NCBI RefSeq assembly: GCF_023500045.1
Contig: NZ_JAMCOF010000003.1
Location: 1 to 64,000 of the forward strand
Direction of reading: 5' to 3'
Source of the DNA: Bartonella bilalgolemi
GTDB taxonomy: Bacteria; Pseudomonadota; Alphaproteobacteria; Rhizobiales; Rhizobiaceae
Length of the DNA: 64,000 nt
A program made the position numbers and the translations under genes. The notes under the pieces are model-generated. The model saw nothing but the letters and a program-made list of their open reading frames with translations, made no database searches and was not told the origin of the DNA. Within the stretch, counting starts at the first letter, position 1, and every line of letters starts with the position of its first letter. Below are positions 16,947 through 25,471 of this stretch, piece by piece.

Positions 16947-17893
16947 TTTAATTGTCCCTTCATCAATAGAGTTAAAAAGACGATACCACCAAAAAATTCA
17001 ATAATGAAACTTAGTCGTCCTCCCATATTCAAGATTTGTTCTAAAATAAATTGTCCGCTTACTAAAGAAATTATGGCTAATAATATTGTAATAGGTATAA
17101 CAACATGGTGTTTTGCTTGAGGTGAAAGCTCATAAGAAAGATTGGCAACTAATAATCCAAAAAAAGTGACTGGTCCAACAAGTGCGGTAGAAATCGATAC
17201 AAGAATAGAGATGAAAATAAGAATAGCTGTAGCACTTTTGTGATAATCAACGCCAAGATTAAGAGCAGCTTCGCGCCCAAGAGAAAGAACATCAAGTAAG
17301 TGAAGTAAACGCCACCCAATCAAGCTTACGATGAAAACAATGATTGTAGCAAAGCCAATTAATGATGTATTGAATTTATTAAAATTTGCAAACATAATAT
17401 CTGTCAAATTCATCATTTGATCTGGATTCAGTTGTAATTGCATAAACATGCGTAAGCTGAAAAAAAATCCACCAAAAACGACACCAATCAATAAAGTCAG
17501 ATGAAGACCTTGAATGCTTCCTGAAAATAACCAGCGAAAGAGGCTTGTTGAAAAAATAATAAGAATAAGAGCTTCAAGAATTAATTGCCCTTCTTCATTG
17601 AGGAATGGTAACGAAAGAGAGTCGAGAGAATAAAGAATAACGGTTTTGATTAAAATATAAAGCTGATCAAATCCCATGATTGAAGGTGTTAAAAGACGAT
17701 TATTAACCACTGTTTGAAATAAAACAGTAGAGATAGCAATTGTATAAGCAATGAGAAGAAGAGAAACAAGTTTTGCGAAACGAAATTTCCATGTAAAAAT
17801 AGTTATATTCCATAGCATATAAAGACTAATCATGACACATGCCATTATGGTCAGTGCTGTCAATATCAGTATAGTCGTTTTTTTTCTATCCAA
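16943..17893 (-). CDS. siderophore/iron ABC transporter permease, second subunit (FecCD family)
   Basis: This is one half of the membrane channel of the iron-siderophore importer. It has about nine hydrophobic segments (for example LLLIAYTIAISTVLFQTVV and LLIGVVFGGFFFSL). The FecCD cytoplasmic-loop motif is present (LSLGREAALNLGVDYHKS), and the segment ALVGPVTFFGLLVANLSYEL is characteristic. The frame is open from 17947, but that would overlap the upstream permease by 62 bases. I prefer the TTG at 17893 (LDRKKTTILI), which has GGAGG about eight bases upstream and overlaps the upstream gene by only 8 bases, giving 316 residues. It resembles the FatC/CeuC group. Confidence 0.9.
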   Translation of the reverse strand: MDRKKTTILILTALTIMACVMISLYMLWNITIFTWKFRFAKLVSLLLIAYTIAISTVLFQTVVNNRLLTPSIMGFDQLYILIKTVILYSLDSLSLPFLNEEGQLILEALILIIFSTSLFRWLFSGSIQGLHLTLLIGVVFGGFFFSLRMFMQLQLNPDQMMNLTDIMFANFNKFNTSLIGFATIIVFIVSLIGWRLLHLLDVLSLGREAALNLGVDYHKSATAILIFISILVSISTALVGPVTFFGLLVANLSYELSPQAKHHVVIPITILLAIISLVSGQFILEQILNMGGRLSFIIEFFGGIVFLTLLMKGQLK

Positions 17894-18842
17894 AACGCTG
17901 CCTCCAGTGTAACAGCAGTATGATAAAAACAAAGCTACCAATGACACCCATTACAGTACTGATAGGAATTTCAAAATCATGGTGAAGAACTCGTCCTAAA
18001 AGATCACAGATTAATACCAGTCCAGCACCGCTAATCATTACCCAGGGAGCACTATGACGCATATTGTCTCCCATGAAATTTGAGATAAGATTTGGGATAA
18101 TCAATCCGACAAAAGGAATACGACCAACTGTACAAGTGACCAAAGCGGTAATTGATGCAACGATAAAGAGCCCAAAAAACATGACAGTACGGTAATTAAG
18201 ACCAAGATTATTGGTCAAATCTTCTCCGAGGCCAACTACAGTAAAGTGATGGGCAGCAAAATAGGCAAGAATGCATAAGGGAAAAGATAACCATAAAAGT
18301 TCATATTTCCCATCAATAATCATTGAAAAACTACCAAACAAATGGGCTTGAAGAGAGGGAAGAAGCATTTCATGGTCAGCAATAGCATTTGTTAGGGCAT
18401 TAATGACATATCCCAGCATAATTCCTATAAGTGGTACGATGAGAACAGATTTTAAAGGAACCTTGTATAATAAAAACATAAAAATTAATGTACCAATCAT
18501 AGCAAAAGCTGTGGAAACAACCATTTTTCCAAGTACAGGTATGTCAGGCATAAAAATCATAACGAAAAGGATGCCGAGTGATGCGGATTCAACTGTCCCA
18601 GCGGTTGAAGGCTCGACAAAGCGATTACGTGTTAACAATTGCATAATCGTTCCTGAGAGAGCAAGTGACATACCTGTCAAAAGTACTGCAATTGTTCGAG
18701 GAAGACGCGTTTGCCAAAAAAGAAGCCATGCTTTTAAATCGCCTGATAATAAATCAGCAAGTGTCATATCAGAATAACCAACGAAAATGCTACAAGCAGA
18801 AAATATTGCAATGATCGCTATGGTTATCGAATAATTTTTCAC
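17886..18842 (-). CDS. siderophore/iron ABC transporter permease, first subunit (FecCD family)
   Basis: This is the other half of the importer channel. The 318 residues have multiple membrane segments, beginning with a signal-like helix (ITIAIIAIFSACSIFVG). FecCD landmarks are the segments WQTRLPRTIAVLLTGMSLAL and GTIMQLLTRNRFVEPSTAGT near residues 40-85. VGLGEDLTNNLGLNYRTVMF forms the ATPase-contact loop, and TCTVGRIPFVGLIIPNLIS follows it. It resembles FatD/CeuB. It lies 110 bases downstream of the binding-protein gene, with a long hairpin in that gap, and is translationally coupled to the next permease. Confidence 0.92.
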   Translation of the reverse strand: MKNYSITIAIIAIFSACSIFVGYSDMTLADLLSGDLKAWLLFWQTRLPRTIAVLLTGMSLALSGTIMQLLTRNRFVEPSTAGTVESASLGILFVMIFMPDIPVLGKMVVSTAFAMIGTLIFMFLLYKVPLKSVLIVPLIGIMLGYVINALTNAIADHEMLLPSLQAHLFGSFSMIIDGKYELLWLSFPLCILAYFAAHHFTVVGLGEDLTNNLGLNYRTVMFFGLFIVASITALVTCTVGRIPFVGLIIPNLISNFMGDNMRHSAPWVMISGAGLVLICDLLGRVLHHDFEIPISTVMGVIGSFVFIILLLHWRQRFG

Positions 18843-18860
18843 ATCAAATTCTTTTTTTTA

Positions 18861-18906
18861 AATAACAGAAGCTTTTTGGTATAACAATATAAAAACTTCT
18901 GTTATT
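18861..18906 (-). promoter_or_regulatory. long hairpin between binding-protein and permease genes
   Basis: AATAACAGAAG (18861-18871) and CTTCTGTTATT (18896-18906) are perfect 11-base inverted repeats. With one bulged C the stem extends by five more A-T pairs (TTTTT with AAAAA), leaving a short AT-rich loop. On the minus-strand transcript the stem is followed by A-rich and not U-rich sequence, so it looks more like an mRNA-stabilising or partial-attenuation structure than a full terminator. Such structures often raise expression of the binding protein above the permeases. Confidence 0.6.
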
Positions 18907-18952
18907 AAATCTTGTTTTATAACGAGCAAGTTATTTTATATTTAACTAGTTC

Positions 18953-19873
18953 TTATTTACTTTCTGTAAAAGCTTTGCTGATTTGTTTTGTTGCTTCATT
19001 AAGTCCAGTTAAACCACCACTTGCACGATACCAGCTCCAGGAATCTAGGTAAATAATTTGATTTTTTTTCCCAGCAGTTGTGCGGTGAACAAGTTCATTG
19101 TCTAACAATTTTGCTGCAGATTTTCCTTCCCGTCCAATTGCGGCATCACGATCAATAACTAATAGCCAATCAGGATTAGTTTCAAGAATAAATTCAGGAG
19201 AAATAGGTTGTCCATGTTTGTGCACAACTATCTTATCAGTTGCAGCAGCAATTCCAAAGTTAGTATGAATAATATCTATGCGTGATTTTGGACCCAAAGC
19301 ATTTATTTTTCCACCTGAAGTCATAAGAACGAGTCCTGTACCTTTTCCCTCCGTGCTTTTACGAACCATTGCTAAATTTTCTTTGAGCGTTGCAATTTCT
19401 CGTTCCGCTTCTTTTTCTTTACCAAAAATTTTTCCAAGAATGGTGATATTCCGTTCAATATTTTGGAGAGCATTTTCATACCCTACTGTCAAATCAATCG
19501 TTGGAGCGATTTTCGATAAATCATGATATTTAGATTTCGTTCTTGAGGAAATAATAATAAGATCAGGCTGAAAAGCAGCGATTTTTTCATAATTAGGTTC
19601 AAAGAAAGTACCGATTTTTTCATATTTTACATCATCAAAATGTTGCAAATATATGGGTTTTTTTCCTTCAGGAACACCAACCTCAATGTTAATGCCTAAA
19701 CGATTTGCATTATCAAGCGATGCGAGATCAAAAAATACAACCTTTTTAGGATTGTTAGGAACAGAAGTTGTGCCTGAAGCGTGCTCAACTGTTAGATTGG
19801 CCCACGCGGTGGTTATAAAGCTCATTATTACAGTTAAAGTAAAAACTGCTTTTATTATACGTTTAACAATCAT
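18953..19873 (-). CDS. periplasmic siderophore-binding protein of iron ABC transporter
   Basis: This protein captures the ferric siderophore in the periplasm and hands it to the permeases. The 306 residues begin with a signal peptide (IIKAVFTLTVIMSFITTAWA, cut before NLTVEH). The mature part shows the class III binding-protein plan: KVVFFDLASLDNANRLGI, then IGTFFEPNYEKIAAFQPDLI and ISSRTKSKYHDLSKIAPTID. A helical backbone lies in the middle, and the C-terminal part reads PDWLLVIDRDAAIG. There is no lipobox Cys, so it is likely a free periplasmic protein, as in Gram-negative FatB/CeuE/VctP relatives. It is the first gene of the operon, with a long upstream gap carrying a palindrome. Confidence 0.92.
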   Translation of the reverse strand: MIVKRIIKAVFTLTVIMSFITTAWANLTVEHASGTTSVPNNPKKVVFFDLASLDNANRLGINIEVGVPEGKKPIYLQHFDDVKYEKIGTFFEPNYEKIAAFQPDLIIISSRTKSKYHDLSKIAPTIDLTVGYENALQNIERNITILGKIFGKEKEAEREIATLKENLAMVRKSTEGKGTGLVLMTSGGKINALGPKSRIDIIHTNFGIAAATDKIVVHKHGQPISPEFILETNPDWLLVIDRDAAIGREGKSAAKLLDNELVHRTTAGKKNQIIYLDSWSWYRASGGLTGLNEATKQISKAFTESK

Positions 19874-19912
19874 TATTTTGTCCTTTTCTTAAAAAAACAT
19901 TTTTAAAATTTT

Positions 19913-19926
19913 AGGATCAAGATCCT
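19913..19926. promoter_or_regulatory. AGGATC-AA-GATCCT palindrome upstream of the siderophore-binding gene
   Basis: A perfect 14-base palindrome (6-base arms, AA centre) lies 40 bases upstream of the minus-strand start at 19873. Its position suits an operator overlapping the promoter or leader of the iron importer. It does not obviously match the published Fur, Irr or RirA consensus patterns as I remember them, so the regulator is unknown. Confidence 0.35.
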
Positions 19927-20470
19927 TATATTAAGTTTTTTACACAATAAATATATAGCAAGAACACATTATGTTACCAAAACGATCTAAGATATGCAAT
20001 GTTTAGTTTATAATTCAATGTCAATCAAGGATTAAATTTGTTTTTGTATTTTTCATGTTGTACAAACTTTTTATGGCTAGTTTACAGAAAATTATTGAGT
20101 AAGCTGATAAAGTGTATCTATGATTTTTTTATTTTTTCACAAAAGTTGTTTCCTGCTTTTTATTTCATATGATTTGTGAGCATGATGTGCAAAGCGAATT
20201 TGATGCTTATTTGAAAAAAGAGTGACGATTTATAAAATTGTTTATAATTTTATTTTTGTATTGATTAAGGCTTGTTAATATTTTTGTTCTTTTAAAGGAA
20301 TGGGCAATTAAAAAGTTTGTGATTATTAAATGCTTTGATTTAAAAAGAATAAGTAATGTTTTTCTCTTTGAGGCTAAGAAGTGATTTAGTTTCTTTTTTT
20401 ATTTATCTGGGGTTGTTTTACGCGGTTTAGTACTTTTAAATGGCCAGTATGGCTTATACGAGGAGAATAT
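19927..20470. other. gene-free gap upstream of the iron importer
   Basis: Apart from the likely promoter of the iron operon near 19930-20000, I see no gene here. Short open stretches exist (for example an 18-residue frame near 20170-20224), but none has a start, length or similarity worth calling. AT-rich throughout. Confidence 0.4.
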
Positions 20471-21784
20471 TTAATGTAGCAAGAGGTCTTGTTTCTTACG
20501 CAGTTGTGCAATCCATTGATTTTCGTGAATAGTTGTATTGTGTATTGTAATGAGTTCATTCTTTTTAATTGCGGCTGTAACCGTTGCTTTTTCTAAAAGT
20601 CCACAAGGGATAGCTTGATGAGCACGTGCTTCTTCAACGCTCATTGTCCAAGCACGATAGCTGTAAAGACCTATAAAATCTAATTGTTCACCAGGGTGTA
20701 AGTCTTTTTTAGCAACAGCACAAACCTCCGCTACTGGGTGTTTAAGTGGTGCCATATCTGTTTTACCATACAACATAATGCGTGCGCAGGTAAGCGGAAC
20801 TTCCATTGCAGTTAAGTGATAGGGGCGATGAAAGGTAAAGTAAGGTCCTTGACCGATTTTTAAATCTTCCATACGTTCACGTAAACGTGGATGTGCTATT
20901 TCTGCAATGACAAAAACACCAGGGGCCACTCCTTTACCTATTGAATAATCTACAACACCGCATCTGTTTAAAATGCCACCATCTTGTTTTGGAATAAGTA
21001 CTTTATTTAAATCTTTGAGTGCAGCATTAGGGCCATGCATTCCTGGGCAATCGGGAAGGAGTCCTGTTGCATTAGCAATTGCTGCCATTTCAACCATTGT
21101 TTTAGATCCATCAATAAATTCAACTAACATACGAACATTCATATTGCGTCTTCTGGCTTCTTCTTCGTAAGCATCAGGAGTGGCATCTAAAATAAGTGGA
21201 TTATTTTTTCCTTTACCTACTGCAACAATCTTATGTCCGAGTGCTGAGACAAATTCAATGAGTTCCATACAAGATGTCGGTTCATCACCAGCACCAAGTG
21301 TATAAATAAGACCTCGTTTATCTGCTTCATACTTGAGATAAGCACCAATCGTAACATCAGCTTCCACATTCATCATGACAAGATGTTTATTGTTGCTAAG
21401 TGTTTTGAAACCAATTTCTGCACCTGCTTCAGGATGACCTGTTGCATCAACAATAATGTCAATTTGTTCATGGCGTAAGACAAGGTCTAAATCATTCGTA
21501 GCAGCAATTAAGCCTTTTTCAATAGTTTGGGTTAAGGCAGTAGTGTTTTCAACTTCACATACATGGCCTTCTTCTCCATAGGCTAATGCAGCAGCATCAA
21601 AAATGCGAGATGGTGTGCGGCTAGCAACAGCTGCGACTGTTATGCCATCCATATGCGTAATACTAGATAATAAATCTGTTCCCATTTCACCACAACCAAT
21701 TAGTCCAATACGAATGGGTTTATAGGTTTCTGCACGCTGTTTCAAATCACGCGCTAAGCCTGTTAGGTTTATATTGCTGGTCAT
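20471..21784 (-). CDS. homoserine-dehydrogenase-like oxidoreductase with C-terminal SAF domain
   Basis: The 437-residue protein has an N-terminal Rossmann fold (IRIGLIGCGEMGTDLLSSI, residues about 25-43) of the homoserine-dehydrogenase NAD(P)-binding type. DIIVDATGHPEAGAEIGFKT and the segment LVMMNVEADVTIGAYLK follow. The middle reads TLGAGDEPTSCMELIEFVSA. The C-terminal end looks like a SAF domain (AVAKKDLHPGEQLDFIGLYS, then AIKKNELITIHN). Relatives occur in Rhizobiales and often act on sugar acids or polyols, but I cannot name the substrate. It stands alone, divergent from the MaoC-like gene at 21952 with a 167-base gap, so the two could be co-regulated. Cytoplasmic, soluble, no signal peptide. 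Confidence 0.8.
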   Translation of the reverse strand: MTSNINLTGLARDLKQRAETYKPIRIGLIGCGEMGTDLLSSITHMDGITVAAVASRTPSRIFDAAALAYGEEGHVCEVENTTALTQTIEKGLIAATNDLDLVLRHEQIDIIVDATGHPEAGAEIGFKTLSNNKHLVMMNVEADVTIGAYLKYEADKRGLIYTLGAGDEPTSCMELIEFVSALGHKIVAVGKGKNNPLILDATPDAYEEEARRRNMNVRMLVEFIDGSKTMVEMAAIANATGLLPDCPGMHGPNAALKDLNKVLIPKQDGGILNRCGVVDYSIGKGVAPGVFVIAEIAHPRLRERMEDLKIGQGPYFTFHRPYHLTAMEVPLTCARIMLYGKTDMAPLKHPVAEVCAVAKKDLHPGEQLDFIGLYSYRAWTMSVEEARAHQAIPCGLLEKATVTAAIKKNELITIHNTTIHENQWIAQLRKKQDLLLH

Positions 21785-21951
21785 TGTTGTTTCCTATTTA
21801 AATTTTTCTTTAAGAAAACATTTTATTATTAATAAATGCGTTTATCTATGAGACATTTAAACTTTATATTGTTGATGCTCTAAACAATGGCTTTTATAAA
21901 AGCAAGAGAGAAGGCATTTAGTCTTTTGTCCAGTAAAACAAGGATAGTGTT

Positions 21952-22440
21952 ATGCAACGAAAAATAGCAGTACAAGACATAGCCAATTTCATTGGAAAAG
22001 AAATTGGCTTATCACAGTGGCGTCTTGTTACACAAGATATGATCAATCAATTTGCATATGCAACGGATGATCATCAATGGATTCATGTAGATGAAGAAAA
22101 AGCGAAAAAAACGCCTTTTGGAGGTACTATTGCTCATGGTTTTTTAACATTGTCACTTTTGTCTGTGTTGGCTTATGAGGCATTGCCAGAGTTGGAAGGC
22201 GCGACGATGGGGATTAATTACGGTTTTGATAAAGTTCGTTTTATAAATCCTGTAAAAACAGGGGCACGAGTGCGTGCTCGTTTTATTTTAAATAATGCTA
22301 AAGTTCGTCCTTCTGGTCGTGTTGTTTTTAATTATGAAGTAACGATGGAAATTGAACAATTAAAAAGTCCAGCTCTTATTGCCGATTGGCTTATTATTGC
22401 TATGATTGAGGAAAAAAAGTCAGCTTGTGAAACTGTTTAA
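21952..22440 (+). CDS. MaoC-family (R)-specific enoyl-CoA hydratase-like protein
   Basis: The 162-residue protein has the MaoC hot-dog fold signature: ITQF-like helix, then AYATDDHQWIHVDEEKA, GGTIAHGFLTLSLLS and MGINYGFDKVRFINPVKTGA. Asp and His in the DDHQWIH stretch correspond to the catalytic pair of (R)-hydratases, which add water across trans-2-enoyl-CoA. NodN of rhizobia belongs to the same family. The actual substrate is unknown. The gene is single, converges on metI (its TAA and the metI stop overlap by 4 bases), and diverges from the SAF oxidoreductase. No signal peptide. Confidence 0.85.
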   Translation: MQRKIAVQDIANFIGKEIGLSQWRLVTQDMINQFAYATDDHQWIHVDEEKAKKTPFGGTIAHGFLTLSLLSVLAYEALPELEGATMGINYGFDKVRFINPVKTGARVRARFILNNAKVRPSGRVVFNYEVTMEIEQLKSPALIADWLIIAMIEEKKSACETV

Positions 22441-23096
22441 TATTTTGTTTTATCCAATTTCTGTGCAATTTGATCACCAGTCCATTGAACAATTATATTG
22501 AGAATAATTAAAAAAATAATCGCTATTGTCATGATAATGGTATTGTAGCGTTGATAGCCGTAGCGAATTGCTAGATCACCCAAACCACCACCACCAAGAT
22601 ATCCAGCAAGCGAGGTAGCACTGATTAGAGAAATGACCATGACTGTAAAACCAGTAATGAGGCTAGGGAGTGCTTCAGGAATAAGGACATATCTGATGAT
22701 TTGAAAGCGATTGGCTCCCATAGAACGGACGGCTTCAACTAAATTATGATCAACTGTTTTAAAAGATAATTCTGCTATGCGCGCATAAAAAGGAGTAGCT
22801 GAAATAGTAAGAACAAAAATCACTGAAGAAATTCCTATGCCGCTTCCTATTACCGCACGGGTAATGGGTAAAAGATAAAAGGCTAGTATAATAAAGGGAA
22901 TAGCACGAATACTATCGATAATAATAGTCAAAAGGCAATGAATAAGGAATGACGGAAAAAGTTCTTCATGTGCAGTTGTATGAAGCAACAAACCAAGCGG
23001 TAGTCCTAAAATAAGGGCCATAAAAGAGGCACTTATTGTCATGAATAATGTATCAAAAATAGCATTAGGAAGCTCATGATATAGAATATTAAACAT
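22437..23096 (-). CDS. metI: methionine ABC transporter permease MetI
   Basis: MetI forms the membrane channel of the methionine importer. The 219-residue form starts at the ATG at 23096, eight bases into the end of metN, with GAGG nine bases upstream; a GTG at 23111 is the alternative. It has five or so membrane segments (TLFMTISASFMALILGLPLG, then IIDSIRAIPFIILAFYLLP). The ABC-permease EAA loop (LVEAVRSMGANRFQIIRYVL followed by IPEALPSLITGF) contacts MetN, and SATSLAGYLGGGGLGDLAIR is characteristic of MetI. It follows metN closely and appears intact, although the partner binding-protein gene is broken. Confidence 0.94.
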   Translation of the reverse strand: MFNILYHELPNAIFDTLFMTISASFMALILGLPLGLLLHTTAHEELFPSFLIHCLLTIIIDSIRAIPFIILAFYLLPITRAVIGSGIGISSVIFVLTISATPFYARIAELSFKTVDHNLVEAVRSMGANRFQIIRYVLIPEALPSLITGFTVMVISLISATSLAGYLGGGGLGDLAIRYGYQRYNTIIMTIAIIFLIILNIIVQWTGDQIAQKLDKTKY

Positions 23097-24123
23097 AGCC
23101 CAAAACCTCACAATATTGTCCCTTTTCAGTTAACCATTGGACAGCTTTTTTTAGAGCTACTTTATTATGTCCAGGAAGTCCTAAAAAAAGACGTCCAATA
23201 GTTTCTCCTTGGACTGTATCAAGGCCACCATGAAGAATACGCGCTCTTAAACCTGTTTCATCTTCAAGAAGATTAAGAAAAGGTTGTTGAGTAATTTCAC
23301 CGGCAATATTGATTTCGATAATCGCTTCTTGACCTATTGATTTAAGATTTTGTGCAAATTCTATAGGAAGTTGCGGTGTTACAAGTTTTAGCATGGCAAT
23401 GGTTGTATCTTCTTGGGGTGATGTAAAAATGTTTTTAACACATCCTTCTTCTACAATTCGTCCTTGGTTAAGGACAACAACGCGATGCGCAATAGTACGC
23501 ACAACTTCCATTTCATGAGTAATGAGAACAATAGTAAGATTAAAACGTTTATTAATATCGGCAAGAAGCTCCAGAATAGATTGTGTTGTTTCAGGATCAA
23601 GAGCAGAGGTTGCTTCATCTGATAACAAAATTTTGGGGTTTGCTGCCAAAGAGCGGGCAATACCAACACGCTGTTTTTGTCCTCCCGAGAGTTCTGCAGG
23701 ATAACAATATTCTTTTCCGCATAATCCCACTAATTCAATGAGTTCAGAAGCTCGTTGGCGGCGTTTTTTTTTGTTTATACCTGCTAATTGGAGTGGTAAA
23801 GCAATGTTGTCAATAATGTTTTGCGATGATAAAAGATTGAAATGTTGAAAAATCATTCCAATATGTTTGCGGTAGGAAGCCCACTCTATTTCTGATAAGT
23901 TGGAAACGTTAACGCCATCAAAAAGGATGTATCCTTCATCAATTTTTTCTAGGCCATTTAAACAGCGAATAAGTGTCGATTTTCCTGCACCACTGCGTCC
24001 AATAATACCAAGAATTTCACCAGCATGGATATCGAGAGATAAATTATCAATAGCTGGAATACCTGTTGTTTTTTTGAAGCGGCGGCTAATGTTCTTTAGA
24101 GAAATAAGAGTGGTATTTTCCAT
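23089..24123 (-). CDS. metN: methionine ABC transporter ATP-binding protein MetN
   Basis: MetN powers the methionine importer. The 344 residues hold Walker A (IIGRSGAGKSTLIRCLNG, residues about 38-55), the Q-loop (GMIFQHFNLLSSQNIIDN), the signature (AELSGGQKQRVGIARSL), Walker B (PKILLSDEATSALDPE) and H-loop (IVLITHEMEVV). The C-terminal domain (about 265-344, LNLLEDETGLRARILHGGLD) is the NIL regulatory domain, which in the family binds methionine and inhibits transport. It sits between metQ (upstream, 6-base gap) and metI (8-base overlap). Confidence 0.95.
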   Translation of the reverse strand: MENTTLISLKNISRRFKKTTGIPAIDNLSLDIHAGEILGIIGRSGAGKSTLIRCLNGLEKIDEGYILFDGVNVSNLSEIEWASYRKHIGMIFQHFNLLSSQNIIDNIALPLQLAGINKKKRRQRASELIELVGLCGKEYCYPAELSGGQKQRVGIARSLAANPKILLSDEATSALDPETTQSILELLADINKRFNLTIVLITHEMEVVRTIAHRVVVLNQGRIVEEGCVKNIFTSPQEDTTIAMLKLVTPQLPIEFAQNLKSIGQEAIIEINIAGEITQQPFLNLLEDETGLRARILHGGLDTVQGETIGRLFLGLPGHNKVALKKAVQWLTEKGQYCEVLGYV

Positions 24124-24129
24124 TCACAA

Positions 24130-24948
24130 TTACCAAGATATTTGAGCAGCTGTACCAAAAATTTCTTTAATTTTTGTACGAACAGGTTCACTATTATAGG
24201 CATCAACTAATTTTTTGACCCATAATTCATCTTTATCGATAGTGCGCACAACAATGATATTGTTATAAGGGTTGTCATCTATTTTTTCCCATGCAATAGC
24301 ATTTTTGTGTAAGTTTAATCCAGTGGTCAAAGCCCAGTTTGTATTGACAATTACAATATCAAAATCATTGATTACTCGCCCTAAAATACCGGCATCTAAT
24401 TCACGAATTTTCAATTTTTTAGGGTTTTCAATAATATCAAGTGGAGATGCAAGAATATTATTAGGATCTTTCAATTTAATAAGACCTAAGGAATCAAGAA
24501 GAAGCAAAGCTCTTCCACCATTTTATGGATCGTTAGGAATACCAACAGTTGCTCTATTCGGAAGCTCTTTTATATCTTTGATTTTATGTGAATAGATACC
24601 AATTGGAGTGATAAACGTATATCCAGCAATTGAAAGTTTATAATTACGCTGCTCAATTTTATTGTTCAAATAAGGTATATGCTGGAAGGCATTTGCGTCG
24701 ATATCTCCCATATTAACAGCATCATTAGGAAGGGTGTAATCAGAAAAATAAACAAGTTCAATATCTAAATTGGCCTTTTTTGCTTGTTCAACGGCAACTA
24801 ACCAAATAACTGCTTCTTTTCCTTCCATAATACCAAGTTTAATTTTTGATTTATCTTCTGCTATAGTGTAGGAAGCGTGCAAGATAAAGGCAGAGATAGA
24901 AAGAAATAATCCAATGATTTTGTACTGGAACAGTTTATTCAATTTCAT
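24130..24948 (-). pseudogene. metQ: methionine-binding protein MetQ interrupted by an in-frame stop
   Basis: metQ should encode the binding protein of the methionine importer. The first part (141 residues) has a signal peptide (IIGLFLSISAFILHASYTIA) and MetQ motifs (IKLGIMEGKEAVIWL, then GDIDANAFQHIPYLN). It then reads VGIPNDP and meets a TAA at 24523-24525. The same frame continues immediately after the stop with NGGRALLLLDSLGLIKLKDP and the rest of MetQ through to the normal end near residue 272. A Ser codon TCA changed to TAA by one base would explain it, as PSNGGRALLLL is the expected reading. No shift of frame is needed. It is either a recent pseudogene, an error in the sequence, or readthrough. 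Confidence 0.9.
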
Positions 24949-25471
24949 ACGTATTTATCTTTCTTTTATTTTTGTATAAAGGGTTTTAAGGGAAAATTTT
25001 GTATATTCGAATTGTCTTGAAAAAAATTAAAGAATATAAAAGCTTCAAAGAATGTTCAATTATTTTTATTTAAAAAATAATATTATTTTTTATCTTCTGT
25101 TACGAAGTGTTTATTTTTGAGCAAACACACCCTATTGGTGGAAGAGCTTTACTCCAACTTAGGTCAATATATTCTATGTTATGATCTTTTTTGTGGAACC
25201 AATAGTATTTTCAAAACTTTTTTAAGAACTGATGATCAGGTGATCAAATGATATTTTTGCACGCAATGATTGATAAGGTCAGCATTGTTCGCAAGAGAAG
25301 AGCTTGTGTCTATAGGGTGGTGGGAGACACGTAAGAGAGCTTTTGCAATTTTCTCAAGATGTAGCAGACTTTTGAGAAGTTAGAAAATTTACCACCATTT
25401 TATTGCAATGAGACAAATTTTTGCAAAGACAAATTTGAGTCTCCGAATACTATGAATAGGAAAAAGAGAGA
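24949..25471. other. gap between metQ and the SH3-domain gene
   Basis: This 523-base region holds the promoters of the met operon (minus) and the SH3 gene (plus). I looked for a SAM-II-type riboswitch upstream of metQ and saw none. Near its right end, at 25420-25443, GAGAC and GTCTC enclose a second pair of 6-base arms (AAATTT with AAATTT), forming a leader hairpin about 30 bases before the SH3 gene start. Otherwise nothing recognised. Confidence 0.4.

Noticed and set aside
22437-24123. Long antisense frames within metN and metI on the plus strand
   Set aside because: They lie wholly inside the well-supported genes and follow their codon pattern; they are shadows.
24949-25300. Possible SAM-II riboswitch upstream of metQ
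   Set aside because: I looked for the conserved pseudoknot pieces and did not find them.
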